Below, piece after piece: positions 1 to 10,957 of a stretch of 64,000 nucleotides of DNA; the first letter of the stretch is position 1; each line of letters opens with the position of its first letter. The translations under genes and the position numbers were made by a program. Below the pieces are notes generated by a model, which ran no database searches, was not told the DNA's origin, and was given only the letters and a program-made list of their open reading frames with translations. Origin of the DNA: Tetrahymena elliotti 4EA (Eukaryota > Ciliophora > Oligohymenophorea > Hymenostomatida > Tetrahymenidae); assembly GCA_000231825.2 (NCBI GenBank), contig JH720321.1, positions 562,761 through 626,760 of the forward strand, read 5' to 3'.

Positions 1-1234
1 TAATTATCTTCTTGATATTAACTAATAGGACTAATTTAATTTCTCATATTCATCAAAGGCTCAAAATAATTCTCTTAAATATTCGAAATGTGAACTTATA
101 ATGACTATTTAATGTCTTCTCTTATTTAATCTAAAAATTAAACTTACTTTTAATCAATCTACGACTTAAAAGATATAAATTGGTTTTAATAGCCATCTTT
201 GAAAGCTTTCAACTCTTCAAAAAGTTCTTCATTTTTTTATTCTAGTTTTTTTAATTTTTAATCATTAGCCTTATCATCTGTAGAACCTGGTGCTATTTTC
301 TAATTTTACCTTGAACCTGAATCAATTTTATCTTTTTTTTGTAAGTTTTAAAAATCATTTACAGCTGCTTCAAGACTTTTCCTTTTTTCATCAATCTCTT
401 CCTTAATTTATCTAAAATCTTTGTTGACATCAAAAATGTGCTTGTATAAATTGCTCACGTAATTATCATTATCAAGTATATATTTATTCATTTTTTGAGA
501 AGACTCTTTCACTTATTCCATACAATTTTCTAAATTGGATTTCCAATTTTATTCTATTTCTTTAATTTTTGCACTTTTTATTTCTTAAGAACTCAACAAA
601 TCTTAGATCTACTGCTTTATTTTGTCATATTCTTACCTTGTTTGATCTATTTTAAGGCTCTTAGACATATCTTTAATCAAATCATTATTATTTTTAATAT
701 TATCTAGCAAAAGCTCTTTAAAAGAACAAATATCAACTTTCTATTCATTAATTGTCTGTTTGAAAACACGAAATTCACTTTGAAAACGCTCAATTTGCTT
801 TAATGCTTCTGCAATATCTTTTTTTTTAAATAAAAGACAATTCAAAAATGATAAAAATATGTAAACAATATATACTTACGATTAGCACCCTCATTCCATC
901 CTAAATTATCTTCGAAGATCCTTTTTTCTAATTGTTTTTTCCAATCCTCATTCTTTATTATATTAATGTAGACTTCATTTGATAGATTATTTTTAATAGT
1001 CTCTAACTTATCTGTTGTCGTCTGGCAATAAAGTTTAAAATTCATTTGACCAATATTTACTTCATTCCTTAAAGAGTTAACATCCTTTTCGTATGAACTT
1101 AGCAAGTTTTTAGTTTGAGAAACAACTCCCCTTGTTTCCTCTTAAAGCTTTTTTTAATTAATATAGAGTTCTTTCAGAGCATCACTGATGCATGTTGGAA
1201 TATTAGTATATGTATTTTTAAGAATTTAATCCAT
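1..1234 (-). CDS. Coiled-coil protein, 3' end beyond window
   Basis: The start is the ATG at 1234, reading MDQILKNTYTNIPTCISDAL. Exon 1 runs 1234-880, a GT-AG intron occupies 818-879, and exon 2 runs from 817 off the left edge, open throughout with no TGA. The protein is rich in Lys, Glu, Gln, Asp and Leu with heptad-like spacing (for example around IKNNNDLIKDMSKSLKIDQ), which suggests a long alpha-helical coiled coil. No catalytic motif or signal peptide is visible. TAA and TAG occur in frame many times and must encode Gln. The visible part is about 390 residues. Coiled-coil proteins of this kind in ciliates are often cytoskeletal or basal-body associated, but nothing here specifies that. 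Function is unknown; the gene call itself is secure. Confidence 0.8.
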
Positions 1235-2390
1235 TTAAATGAATCTAAAAGAATGTATTATAATCTTTCCTCTCTCTAAAAAAGTAATTAGACAGCTATG
1301 ATTAATATTTGTTTATATCGACTCTTATTTCAAACAATAATATTGTTGTTGGTATTTATCTTAATTATATCCAAACTAATTTAAGGAATACCAATTATTT
1401 TAATAAATTTAATAATAATTTAATAATATTTAGTTACAACGATGCATTCGAAATAAAGATAATAAAATACTCACATTTCCTAAAATTTAAGTGATGATTA
1501 TTTATTCATATCAATTTTTTATCAAAATAGATTGATTTTCGAATCAAAAACATATTGAATAATATCAACCATTCATTTATTTCTTTTAACAAAAATAAAT
1601 TATTTTACAAAAAATTTAGATTTTAATTTGATTGAATAAAAAGTAATTTTTTATAAAAATTGATAAATTAATTTATTTATTCAAAATTTAAAAAAACTTT
1701 TTTATTTTAGAATATTGTTATTTTTTCAAAGATAAACAATAAAATATTATTTTTACTCTTTCTTTTTCCATTTTATCTCTCTAAAGTTTTTATTGAAAAG
1801 ATACATATCATTTAATAAATCAGAGTTAAATCTTTTTAAGAAGAAAGAGCTGCTTAGTAGAGTATATTAATGAATTAAAAGAAAAAAATTACATAACCAA
1901 ATTAAAAGAAATTCTCTGATTTTTATTATTTCATATGAAATAAATTATAAAACAATAAATTTAATTTACTGTTTAATACAATTATTATGAAATAATTTCT
2001 AAAAATCAAAAATTAATTCATAATTTAATATTTAACTCTTTAAATCTAAATTATAAAATACATTTTTTTTTTTTTTTACAAAGTTACTATTGCTTGCACT
2101 TTAGAATTCTCAAATATGTTTTCAAAAAACTCTAATAAAGTGTAGAAATGTTAACAAAAACTAATTAATAGTTTAGAAAATTTTATCAAAATAATTTTTT
2201 TAAAAAGAAATTAATAGTTTATGAATAAATAAATATTAAATTTGTTTATTTGTTTGCAATGAGTAAAGTTTTTTCTAATAATGAATTTAAAAATAAAATA
2301 TTTGTGTTTAAAATTAATTTATCTTTCTTTACATAAAAATAATATGAAATTATTTCAAACATTTTAAAAATTTATTAATATACTATATTG
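1235..2390. other. Intergenic, AT-rich
   Basis: This is the upstream region of the left-edge coiled-coil gene and the downstream region of the next minus-strand gene. It is mostly A/T runs, including a long T tract near 2067. An open stretch at 1309-1494 has poor codon character and was not called. Nothing else is supported. Confidence 0.7.
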
Positions 2391-4316
2391 TCAGATTTTT
2401 CCTCCATATTTAGGTGGACCCCAAAATCCTAATAGCATTTGATCAAAAGATGCATTTTATACACTTAGGGAATTGAGTTCTCCTATATTATTTTGTTATA
2501 AAGCTTCTACGTATTTGGGGAAAGGGAGTTCAACTTTATCAAGATAGACTTCTTCAGGGAAATAGATTTAGAAAATGCAGTCAAATAGTGCAATAGCACT
2601 GACATTCTTTACCTAACCAACAGTCTTTTATTATAAATATGAAGGAAGTAAATAAATCTTTGCAGATATAAATTTCTTTATCTTTTAAATAATCTCTAAA
2701 TCTGGTTATGATTTTGATTTTTCTACAAGCCAATCATCCAACTTTGTAATAAACTATTTTTCCTTTTCTTGTGTAAGAGGCTAAGGAATAATACGGAGGT
2801 TATCAGGAATTTCATATAAGAAATAAAAATTTTCACTCACTAGTGGATTTTCTAATAAACTATAGAAGTAAGCTTTTTCGTTTTTGTTGCAAGAGTTTAA
2901 ATACCACTGTAAAGAACTTGCATAATCTACACAATACCCTTATTATCTTCCATAAGTAAAACTGAATGGGTGAGATTCAGGATTGAGATCTAAAGCCAAG
3001 CAATATTGAAGAGGAGGAGGGACAATAATTTACTTAGTATTTTCTTTTTTACTTTAAATTTAGTGAATATTCAAAATCTGTGCTCTCAAATTAGACCACT
3101 TTCTAGCTAATTTATTCTGCCAATCTGAAACGAAGTAGCCAAGCTTACGCGCACTTCTGACTATTCTTGCCAAATTTTGAAGATTTTAAACTGCTGAATA
3201 CTTATTGCTTTAAATGTAATCCTCTAATTCTGGGTTTTATTCCTTAAGGAAATTTGTAACAACGTGTTTAGAAGCATCTCTTAATGTTGCATTATTATAA
3301 ATGCCAATATCTGTAGGGATACGATTTAATGCTTGCTTAAGTCCTTCATAGAAAATAACTTCCCAGCTTTTGTCAGAATGAATTCTATAATCTGATGTAA
3401 AGTAAAGATGTTCTGAAACAATCTCCTTTCTGACAACATATCTTTCTTATTTTTAGCTTACTTTTGTTTCAAGTTAATGAATTAAATTTCTTAAACGCTT
3501 GAACTAAGCCTTACAGCAAACTTTAATCTTTTTTTCTTCTTATTCAGATTTTATCTACTGCATAATTTTCTTTAATTCTACATTCAGCTCTTCAGTATTT
3601 TCAAATTTTTTTTCATAAAAATTTTTTGGAACTGGTAGATTTCTCTTTTTATCAATAACCTATGCTAAACTATGCATTTTTCTTGTGATGGGTTGGCTAT
3701 TTACAAAGTCTTTATTTTTGAATTCTCTCAAGCCATTTACGAATGGGATACATACCATAAGTACTGCTAATTGAGGGCAACTTTAAAGAGCTACTTCTCC
3801 ATAGTGAGAAACAAGTATTCCATACATGAGTTCAATAGAAATCTTATCATTAGGAGGTAAAGCATCTTTGGTGAAAGTAGAAGAAAGTAAAGAAAGATTA
3901 TGGTTTAATATTCTCAAGTATTGAGCCTCATCCCAGTTTTAATTAGATCCTCTACTTTTTAAAAATTGATTGACTTAATCTAAAACAACCTTTTCAACAG
4001 ATTTAATCTTGGAAAGCTTCTCACCCTTTTTTCTTAAATTCACTAACTCTAAGAATTCAGGTATGATTGTATCTATAGATTGAGCAGTCAGTGAAACTTC
4101 TTCATCATACACCATATCATCATATAGTTCATTTAACACTTCATATTAGGTATTTGCTGGACATACATACCAACCAGCAGGAGTAATGTAAGGTGAAAGC
4201 AAAGCAGCTGAATCTACCTTTTATTAGACTTAATGCCACTGAATATCTTTTTGTAGAAGATACTACCAAGGATGCTTTGGATCTATTCCAATATCTTTCA
4301 TTTAACTCTAACCCAT
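2391..4316 (-). CDS. Unidentified 641-residue protein, apparently intronless
   Basis: A single reading frame with no TGA runs from ATG 4316 (or a second in-frame ATG at 4301, MKDIGIDPKHPWQYLLQKDI) to TGA 2393-2391. It is 641 aa from 4316 or 636 aa from 4301. The sequence is not low-complexity and has a balanced composition with dispersed Trp, Cys and Pro, so it is probably a globular soluble protein. There is no signal peptide or clear membrane segment. Recognisable patches are TPAGWYVCPANTQYEVL near the N terminus, a charged helical stretch around residues 220-280, and a C terminus LLGFWGPPKYGGKI. I do not recognise the family. An extra 5' exon upstream of 4316 cannot be excluded because the frame stays open for some distance. 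In-frame TAA/TAG codons read as Gln. Confidence 0.75.
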
Positions 4317-5044
4317 TTATTAAATCTTTTTTTATTACAATTTATGTTTTTTTTAATAAAGCTAATTATTGTTATTATTGTTGATTTTTGAATAAATATT
4401 TTACTAATCTGAATCCTATATATGAGCTATTAGATTAAGAGCCACTTTATAAAAAAAAGTTTCTAGATAGGTAATTGAAAAACTATTTCTATAATTATCT
4501 CAATTTATCCATTTACACTTTAAAATTTAATATTTACTTGTGCTATTTATATTCTAGAGTATTTAATTCTGTTTAGAAAACAAAAAATAATGATATTAAA
4601 TTTAAGCTATTATATTTGATTATGTGTACTTAGTTAACAACCAATCAATCAAACAAATTTATTCGCAATTAACTTACCTTTGCAAATTATTTACAATAAT
4701 TTGTTTTTTTAAATAGATATTTTATTTTTTATTTCAAATGAAATCGGAATTCTTATCTTAAAAAATAGTTATTTACCAAAACTTTTTGAATTTTGCCAAT
4801 ATTATACAAAATAATACATATTATTGATATTTAGTCTTTTCTAGATCATTCTCTAATCAGATAAAAAAAATTTTGTTTTTTTTCATGCTTTTAAACATTT
4901 ACATATTTTGATTATTACTTTCCTACTCTAATAGTTTGTGATTTTTTTAATTTATTTGCTTTAAAATATTTATATTTTACATTTAAAACTATTTACCAAA
5001 TTATTTTGCTCAATCTTAAAAAGACATAGATCACTATATATTTT
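4317..5044. other. Intergenic, AT-rich
   Basis: AT-rich spacer between the unidentified minus-strand gene and the 5S rRNA locus. No coding frame of convincing composition was seen on either strand. Confidence 0.6.
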
Positions 5045-5128
5045 GTTATCGGCCATACTAAGGTGAAAACACCGGATCCCATTCGAACTCCGAAGTTAAG
5101 CGCCTTAAGGCTGGGTTAGTACTAAGGT
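5045..5128 (+). rRNA. 5S rRNA, 5' 84 nt, cut by assembly gap
   Basis: The stretch from GTTATCGGCCATACTAAGGT through the conserved internal region (CCCATTCGAACTCCGAAG, the box C/loop B area) to ACTAAGGT at 5128 matches the eukaryotic 5S rRNA pattern, with the internal RNA polymerase III control region in the expected place. It stops where a run of N begins at 5129. The next copy (5809-5898) supplies the rest of the molecule and overlaps this one without a difference. The preceding T-rich DNA is normal spacer. The fragment is truncated by assembly, not necessarily in the genome. Confidence 0.95.
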
Positions 5129-5808
5129 NNNNNNNNNNNNNNNNNNNNNNNNNNNNNNNNNNNNNNNNNNNNNNNNNNNNNNNNNNNNNNNNNNNNNNNN
5201 NNNNNNNNNNNNNNNNNNNNNNNNNNNNNNNNNNNNNNNNNNNNNNNNNNNNNNNNNNNNNNNNNNNNNNNNNNNNNNNNNNNNNNNNNNNNNNNNNNNN
5301 NNNNNNNNNNNNNNNNNNNNNNNNNNNNNNNNNNNNNNNNNNNNNNNNNNNNNNNNNNNNNNNNNNNNNNNNNNNNNNNNNNNNNNNNNNNNNNNNNNNN
5401 NNNNNNNNNNNNNNNNNNNNNNNNNNNNNNNNNNNNNNNNNNNNNNNNNNNNNNNNNNNNNNNNNNNNNNNNNNNNNNNNNNNNNNNNNNNNNNNNNNNN
5501 NNNNNNNNNNNNNNNNNNNNNNNNNNNNNNNNNNNNNNNNNNNNNNNNNNNNNNNNNNNNNNNNNNNNNNNNNNNNNNNNNNNNNNNNNNNNNNNNNNNN
5601 NNNNNNNNNNNNNNNNNNNNNNNNNNNNNNNNNNNNNNNNNNNNNNNNNNNNNNNNNNNNNNNNNNNNNNNNNNNNNNNNNNNNNNNNNNNNNNNNNNNN
5701 NNNNNNNNNNNNNNNNNNNNNNNNNNNNNNNNNNNNNNNNNNNNNNNNNNNNNNNNNNNNNNNNNNNNNNNNNNNNNNNNNNNNNNNNNNNNNNNNNNNN
5801 NNNNNNNN
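5129..5808. other. Assembly gap (680 N)
   Basis: Every base is N. The gap begins inside one 5S rRNA copy and ends inside another, so it almost certainly hides tandem 5S repeats that the assembler could not separate. Its true length is unknown. Confidence 0.95.
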
Positions 5809-5898
5809 GATCCCATTCGAACTCCGAAGTTAAGCGCCTTAAGGCTGGGTTAGTACTAAGGTGGGGGACCGCTTGGGAAGTCCCAGTGTCGATAACCT
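5809..5898 (+). rRNA. 5S rRNA, 3' 90 nt, followed by pol III terminator
   Basis: The sequence resumes at nucleotide 31 of 5S rRNA (GATCCCATTCG) and continues to the 3' end, GTGTCGATAACC. The 3' end pairs with the GTTATCG at the start of the other copy, which is the expected helix I. A 120-nt molecule would end at 5898. A run of T residues from 5898 to 5904 is a standard RNA polymerase III terminator. The 5' 30 nt lie in the gap. Confidence 0.95.
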
Positions 5899-5904
5899 TT
5901 TTTT
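5898..5904 (+). terminator. Pol III T-run terminator of 5S rRNA
   Basis: Seven consecutive T residues directly follow the 5S rRNA 3' end on the sense strand, as expected for RNA polymerase III termination. Confidence 0.85.
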
Positions 5905-6654
5905 AAAAATATTTAAAATTTTTTTTAAAAAAAATAAAATAAAATTAGATAATATTAGAATTTTAGTTATTAGTGATTAAAATATTTTTTATTTTTTGAT
6001 ATTTATTTTAGATATTTTTAAATTTTTTTATAAATCGTTTTTAATTCAAAAATATTACGTCCTTTTCTAAGTTAAATAAAAAAAGTTAAATTAACTTGAT
6101 ATTTTCACTTTCTATTAATCAAAAGCAAATAAATTAACACTTTTTATTCAAAAATAATTTATTTTAAAATATTACCAATTTTAAAAATAGGGTCAAAATT
6201 AAAATAAAAATAATTAAGAAAGTAAAATATTTCTAAATTCCAGATAAATCTTTTTGTTGATTTGAAAACATTTAATATTTTTCAACTTTTAAGAACATAA
6301 AATACTCATTTTTAAAAGTTTGTTTTAGTTTGCTACTTTAGAATTTTAACCCAGTACAATTTTTTACTTATTAGAGAATTTTATAAAAATGACTTACCAT
6401 AATTTTTAAAAAATTGATATATGATTGACTGTTTTTTTGAGTATATCATATACAAATTTTTATACGTAAAGAAAAGAAGCTGGCAGAAATTATTTATGGC
6501 TATGAATTAGATATTAATAATCTTTAAATTCAAAAAATGCTCAGAAAAAAAGAAGATTTGTACCAAATTTTGATAGTAAAAGAAGTGGACAGGAAAAAAG
6601 TATGCACATATGATTTATCTATTTATTGATATGCCAAATATAAATAAAAAAACA
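5905..6654. other. Intergenic; possible upstream exon at about 6420-6600
   Basis: AT-rich spacer after 5S rDNA. From about 6475 to 6600 one plus-strand frame reads like protein (KLAEIIYGYELDINNL, then KEVDRKK) and is followed by GTATG. It could be a 5' exon of the cyclic-nucleotide-binding-fold gene, spliced to about 6755 in place of the ATG at 6655. The remainder shows nothing else. Confidence 0.4.
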
Positions 6655-9600
6655 ATGAGTGAATGTAAAGCTGTGAAACAAAGAAACACAAAAAAACAGA
6701 CATTGAAACAGACAAACGATAAAGAAATAAATAAATAACTTGATTTGATTATGAAGGATTATCTTAAATTAAAATTAGTCAAGCTGTAGATAATTAATAA
6801 ACATAAGGAATCAAGAAAAATAAAAACTAAGAGAACAATTACTAGTTAAAAAGATAGTAGTTCGGATAATAATTAATTAAATATAGCAGATTTTAATTTA
6901 GATAAATATTCATCAATCAAATAAGTTCTCTCTAATAAAGTAAAAAAAAACTAAAATAATAAAACAATTTGATAAGTACAACTCAAATAATAAACTAAAG
7001 TTAGCGATTAATAGCATTATTAAGAAAGGAAATCTAATAAAAGTATTATAAAGAGATGCTTGGAGCATTCGGAGGTCTTTTAGTATACTAAAATTATTAA
7101 CAATGAAGATAGTGAGATATTAAATAAAACTATTTTTTTAGGGTTAGAGCACTGAGAAGAAGAGATAGCAATAGTTGATTTATTAGTTAAAAAAGGAGGA
7201 TAAGACTGAAAGTGAAATAGAGTTCATATCTAAGTACTTAGAAAGCAACATTAAATCCAATACTTTAGAATAAATAAAGAGCATCTTAGAAAAAGATGAA
7301 TTCGATAAAGTATTTTTTCCTTATTCATATTTTTTCTTTTTACTCGATACCAAATGAATGAAGAATTAATACTGATCAATTATTTCAAATAAATGTTAGA
7401 TACTTAGGAGATAAATTTTATTTATATTTAAATTAGATAATCAAGCTCTTCTAGTTTGCTGATCTTAAAACAGGAGAAGAGGTTCCTACTGAAAGCACTG
7501 ATTTCTAAAAGCTTAATTTGATATTCATAATTAATGGTATATATCATTTCTATAATTTTAAATATATATTTTGATAATCAATAATAACTCTTTCACCATT
7601 TACAAACATAAATCCACTCACTTTAAAATAGAATTACTTTTTTACAAATATCTTATGTACATTAAAAATTAATCATTTCTATAAAATTTTTTATGCTTAA
7701 ATAGGTGCTATTGAACTCATTTAGATTTCTGGAGATCAAAATGAATCATGTAAATATAGAATTTATCTCTTTCTTTTATGCCTGTGTTTGTTTTTGATTG
7801 AAATTTCTCTACATTCGCCTTTATATTTCTGATAAAACTTATAGGCACTTAATAATTAATTCAATTTGGTAAATAGTAAAAAAGTTCGAAACAGCGGAGT
7901 TAGTAGTGACAGATTAATAGTTGCAGGTGTAGTTAATTTAAAATCCAAAGTAAGTTACTTTTATATTTTTCTTTTAAGCTAGAATATTTTATAAAACCAA
8001 AAGGGATGATGCAACATATAAATTTAATTGTGTAGAAAATACTTAAATAGCTTATGTTAAAAGATCTGCATTAGATAAGATATTAGAAGTAAATAGCATT
8101 CATTTTTTCAACATTTAATAAGTTTATCTGCTGAATAAATTTCAAAAAAGGCAAGTTCTGAAAGATTTGAAAAGGAATTTAAAACAAAAATTAATTGTCT
8201 GAAAGTAATTTTCCCAAATATTGCAAAATCAGAATAAGGACAATAAAGAATCAAATCTAAGAACTTTAAATTATATGCAAAAGCTGATTAAGGAACTATT
8301 ATGACTACTACAACTAGTGGTTCTAATGATGTCTTTGTACTTTCTAAGGGAAAAATATTGGTTTGGGTACCAAAATCTAAAATTAATCCAGACTACTCTG
8401 AAGGTAAAAAAATATTTTTTGGATGAATAAAATAAATGTTTTGCTTTTTTGAATTTTTTATTTATTTAAATGCTTATTTTAATTATAAAAAGACTTTATA
8501 GTGATTGGTCTTATAACAGAAAATTCAATGTTTAATGAATCTTACAGCTTATTTAATAAAGGTATTGTTAATTGGCAGCAAAAGAAGTATTAAAAAATCT
8601 TATTTTTCTTAAAAAAAGAATGCATTTATGGTACTATGATGATAGGAGAAGGTAAGAATGAAGTATTTTAAATAAGCAAAGATAATTTGACAACAGTCTG
8701 TGAGAGTTCCACTCTAGATTATTTGAAAGCTAACAGTGAAATTAAAGATAGGATGTACAAGAATCATATTAAAAGATATAGCGGTTATAAGGTTGAAGAA
8801 ATTTTAGTGAAACAAAAGGAACTCTGCAAAAAGCTAGACATAAGCTATGATAAAATAAAAGAACTTTTCTCAAAATCAACAAAAGATAAAAAGATTGTTA
8901 CTCATAATTTGATAAACAAAAACGATTTCAACAAAAACTTAGAAAACTTTAACAAAATTATGAAAAATTCTACTTTCAAGACAACTGAGCTTTAAGGAGA
9001 TAAAGAAGATATTGCTTCAACAGTTACTCCTCGTCTTGTTTCTAGAGGAAATGGATTAAACTCTCTAACCCCTGCCCAGTAACTTTCTCTAATTGCTTTG
9101 AGACAAAGTGGTAAAGGGCTAAGAGAAGGTATTATTTATATTTTTTTAAAAATTATATAATATTATTATATTTCGTTATTTTAAAACAAAGGTACAAGAA
9201 ATGTAAACTAAAAGATTTCGGATTTAGATTTTGATAAAGCTGAAGAAGAAAAGAAGAGTTTGAATTAATTAGTAAATGTAGGAGGAGGAATTTTAGTAAA
9301 AAAGAATATCTAAACCCTTGATGTATCAAGTAAATCAGAAACAAAAAACACTGAAAACTAAGTATAGGAAGTTAAGGAAGAGAGTAAAGAAACAATTAAA
9401 CCCTTAGCAAACTAAGACTAATCTTCTGTTAAAAAATCCCTCCATTAAAAACTTGAAATTTCAAATGGAGAGCTCTTATAAAAGCTTGGTTAATTTGATA
9501 GCACAAAACCATAGCAAAGCGAATAAACAAAATAATAACAAAATATAAGCTCAGAACTGCCTTAAAAAACCCCAGAATTCATCTAAATGTCAGAATTTTC

Positions 9601-9745
9601 TCTCAAAACAACAAACAAAGATAAACCTTTCAACTCTGTATTTTTAAAGATTGCCAAGGAAGAAATTAATCAAGTTGAAACTAAACCAAAAGTTGAAGAT
9701 AAATTTGCTCAACAAAGAAAAAAGCTACTAACATTCGGAATTTGA
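6655..9745 (+). CDS. Cyclic-nucleotide-binding-fold protein with two CNB-like domains
   Basis: The chosen start is ATG 6655 (MSECKAVKQRNTKK) and the stop is TGA 9743-9745. Introns seen include 6940-6976 and 7310-7436, followed by several others. A segment KEDKTESEIEFISKYLESN leads into a first CNB domain (FADLKTGEEVPTES, IFIINGAIELIQI, then DATYKFNCVENTQIAYVK and SALDKIL). A second CNB-like domain follows (VFVLSKGKILVWVP, IGLITENSMFNES, GKNEVFQISKDNL). The rest is a polar, Lys/Glu/Gln-rich tail ending in KLLTFGI. The FGE...R phosphate-binding cassette of true cAMP/cGMP binders is not seen in either domain, so nucleotide binding is doubtful. The exon join near 7750-7850 is unresolved. Ciliates have many such proteins, often in signalling; the role here is inferred from fold only. 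Confidence 0.75.
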
Positions 9746-10957
9746 CTTATATTTTTCATTTACGAATTTGGCCTACAAAGGGCAAATATATCTATCTAAA
9801 TTATACTAATGTTTTTTCCCAACATCATTAAGTGTTATGCAATCAATTTAAAGCCTTTCTTTTGGCTTTTAATAGAAAGACTTACCCAAAAATTTTATAT
9901 AATATGTCCAAATAAATCTATCCACTACCATCATTCAATCACTTATTAATAACTATATCAAACTTAATATTATTCAAAATTACTATAATTAAAGTATATT
10001 TTATATGTCAAAAGATATATTTTTTTACTCTCTCATTAAAAATATGGTAAGACTAAGTCCTTTTTTTATTAAATCATCAAATTTACATACAGTTAAAAGA
10101 TGCATTCCATTTATTTTTTAGTTCAATTTTATAGAAAATTATATTAACTTTTATTTTGATCAATAATTAAATTAAAAAATTAATTTTTTTAAAAGATATT
10201 AAAAAACTTTATTTTCAATTGAGCTTTTTTTTTGCATATATATTAGATTTAATTAATTTTTTTAATTATTTAATAAATGGTTTTATTTTTTGAAAAAGAT
10301 ATTAATTATTAAACAAGAAATAAATTTAACTGAAATTTTAATTATTTTTTTAAGCACTTTTCCCCTAATTGTTATTAGATACAAAAGATTTCTTATTTTT
10401 AGCAAAATCAAAGAATATCTATCAAAAAATTATTTATTTTATAAAACAGATCTTTACAAAGTAAAGTCATTTTAAAAAATGAAGAGATGTTTTTATTCTT
10501 TAATTTTTTTAACTTTTAAAATATTGGATAAATTTAACAAATAAACTCAAGGTTTTCTGTCAAAATCAATTTGATTTATATTTGAAAATTGAATTTCTTA
10601 AATTATTATTTTTGAAATATAAAATGAATGATTAGTATTCTATTGCTTTTTTTTAAAACATTTTTTAGTTTGAAATTTTTTTTGATAAATTAATTGATTT
10701 TAATAGCTTTAGTTAAGTTTAAAAAACTTTATCAGAAAAACTCAATGTATTTTGATTTTCTTTAACAAATATTGATTATATTTTAGAATAAAATACAGAA
10801 ATTTATTAATTCTAAGTTTTTTTATTGACTATCTTTTAGTTGATTAATGATTAGAATTGTTGATTTCAAAAATAATTTATAGGAGTAAATATAAAAATCA
10901 GAATAAGCTCTAATTAGCTATTAACTAAAATCAAAAGAAGGTTTAGAAATATAAAAA
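9746..10957. other. Intergenic, AT-rich
   Basis: Spacer between two plus-strand genes, mostly A/T runs. An open frame at 10290-10578 is almost entirely Ile/Leu/Phe/Lys and is probably chance. Nothing else was seen. Confidence 0.6.

Noticed and set aside
5058..5816. Apparent 252-residue minus-strand frame
   Set aside because: It consists almost entirely of the N gap flanked by 5S rRNA sequence.
10290..10578. Plus-strand frame of about 96 codons
   Set aside because: It is dominated by Ile, Leu, Phe and Lys with no family features or upstream support.
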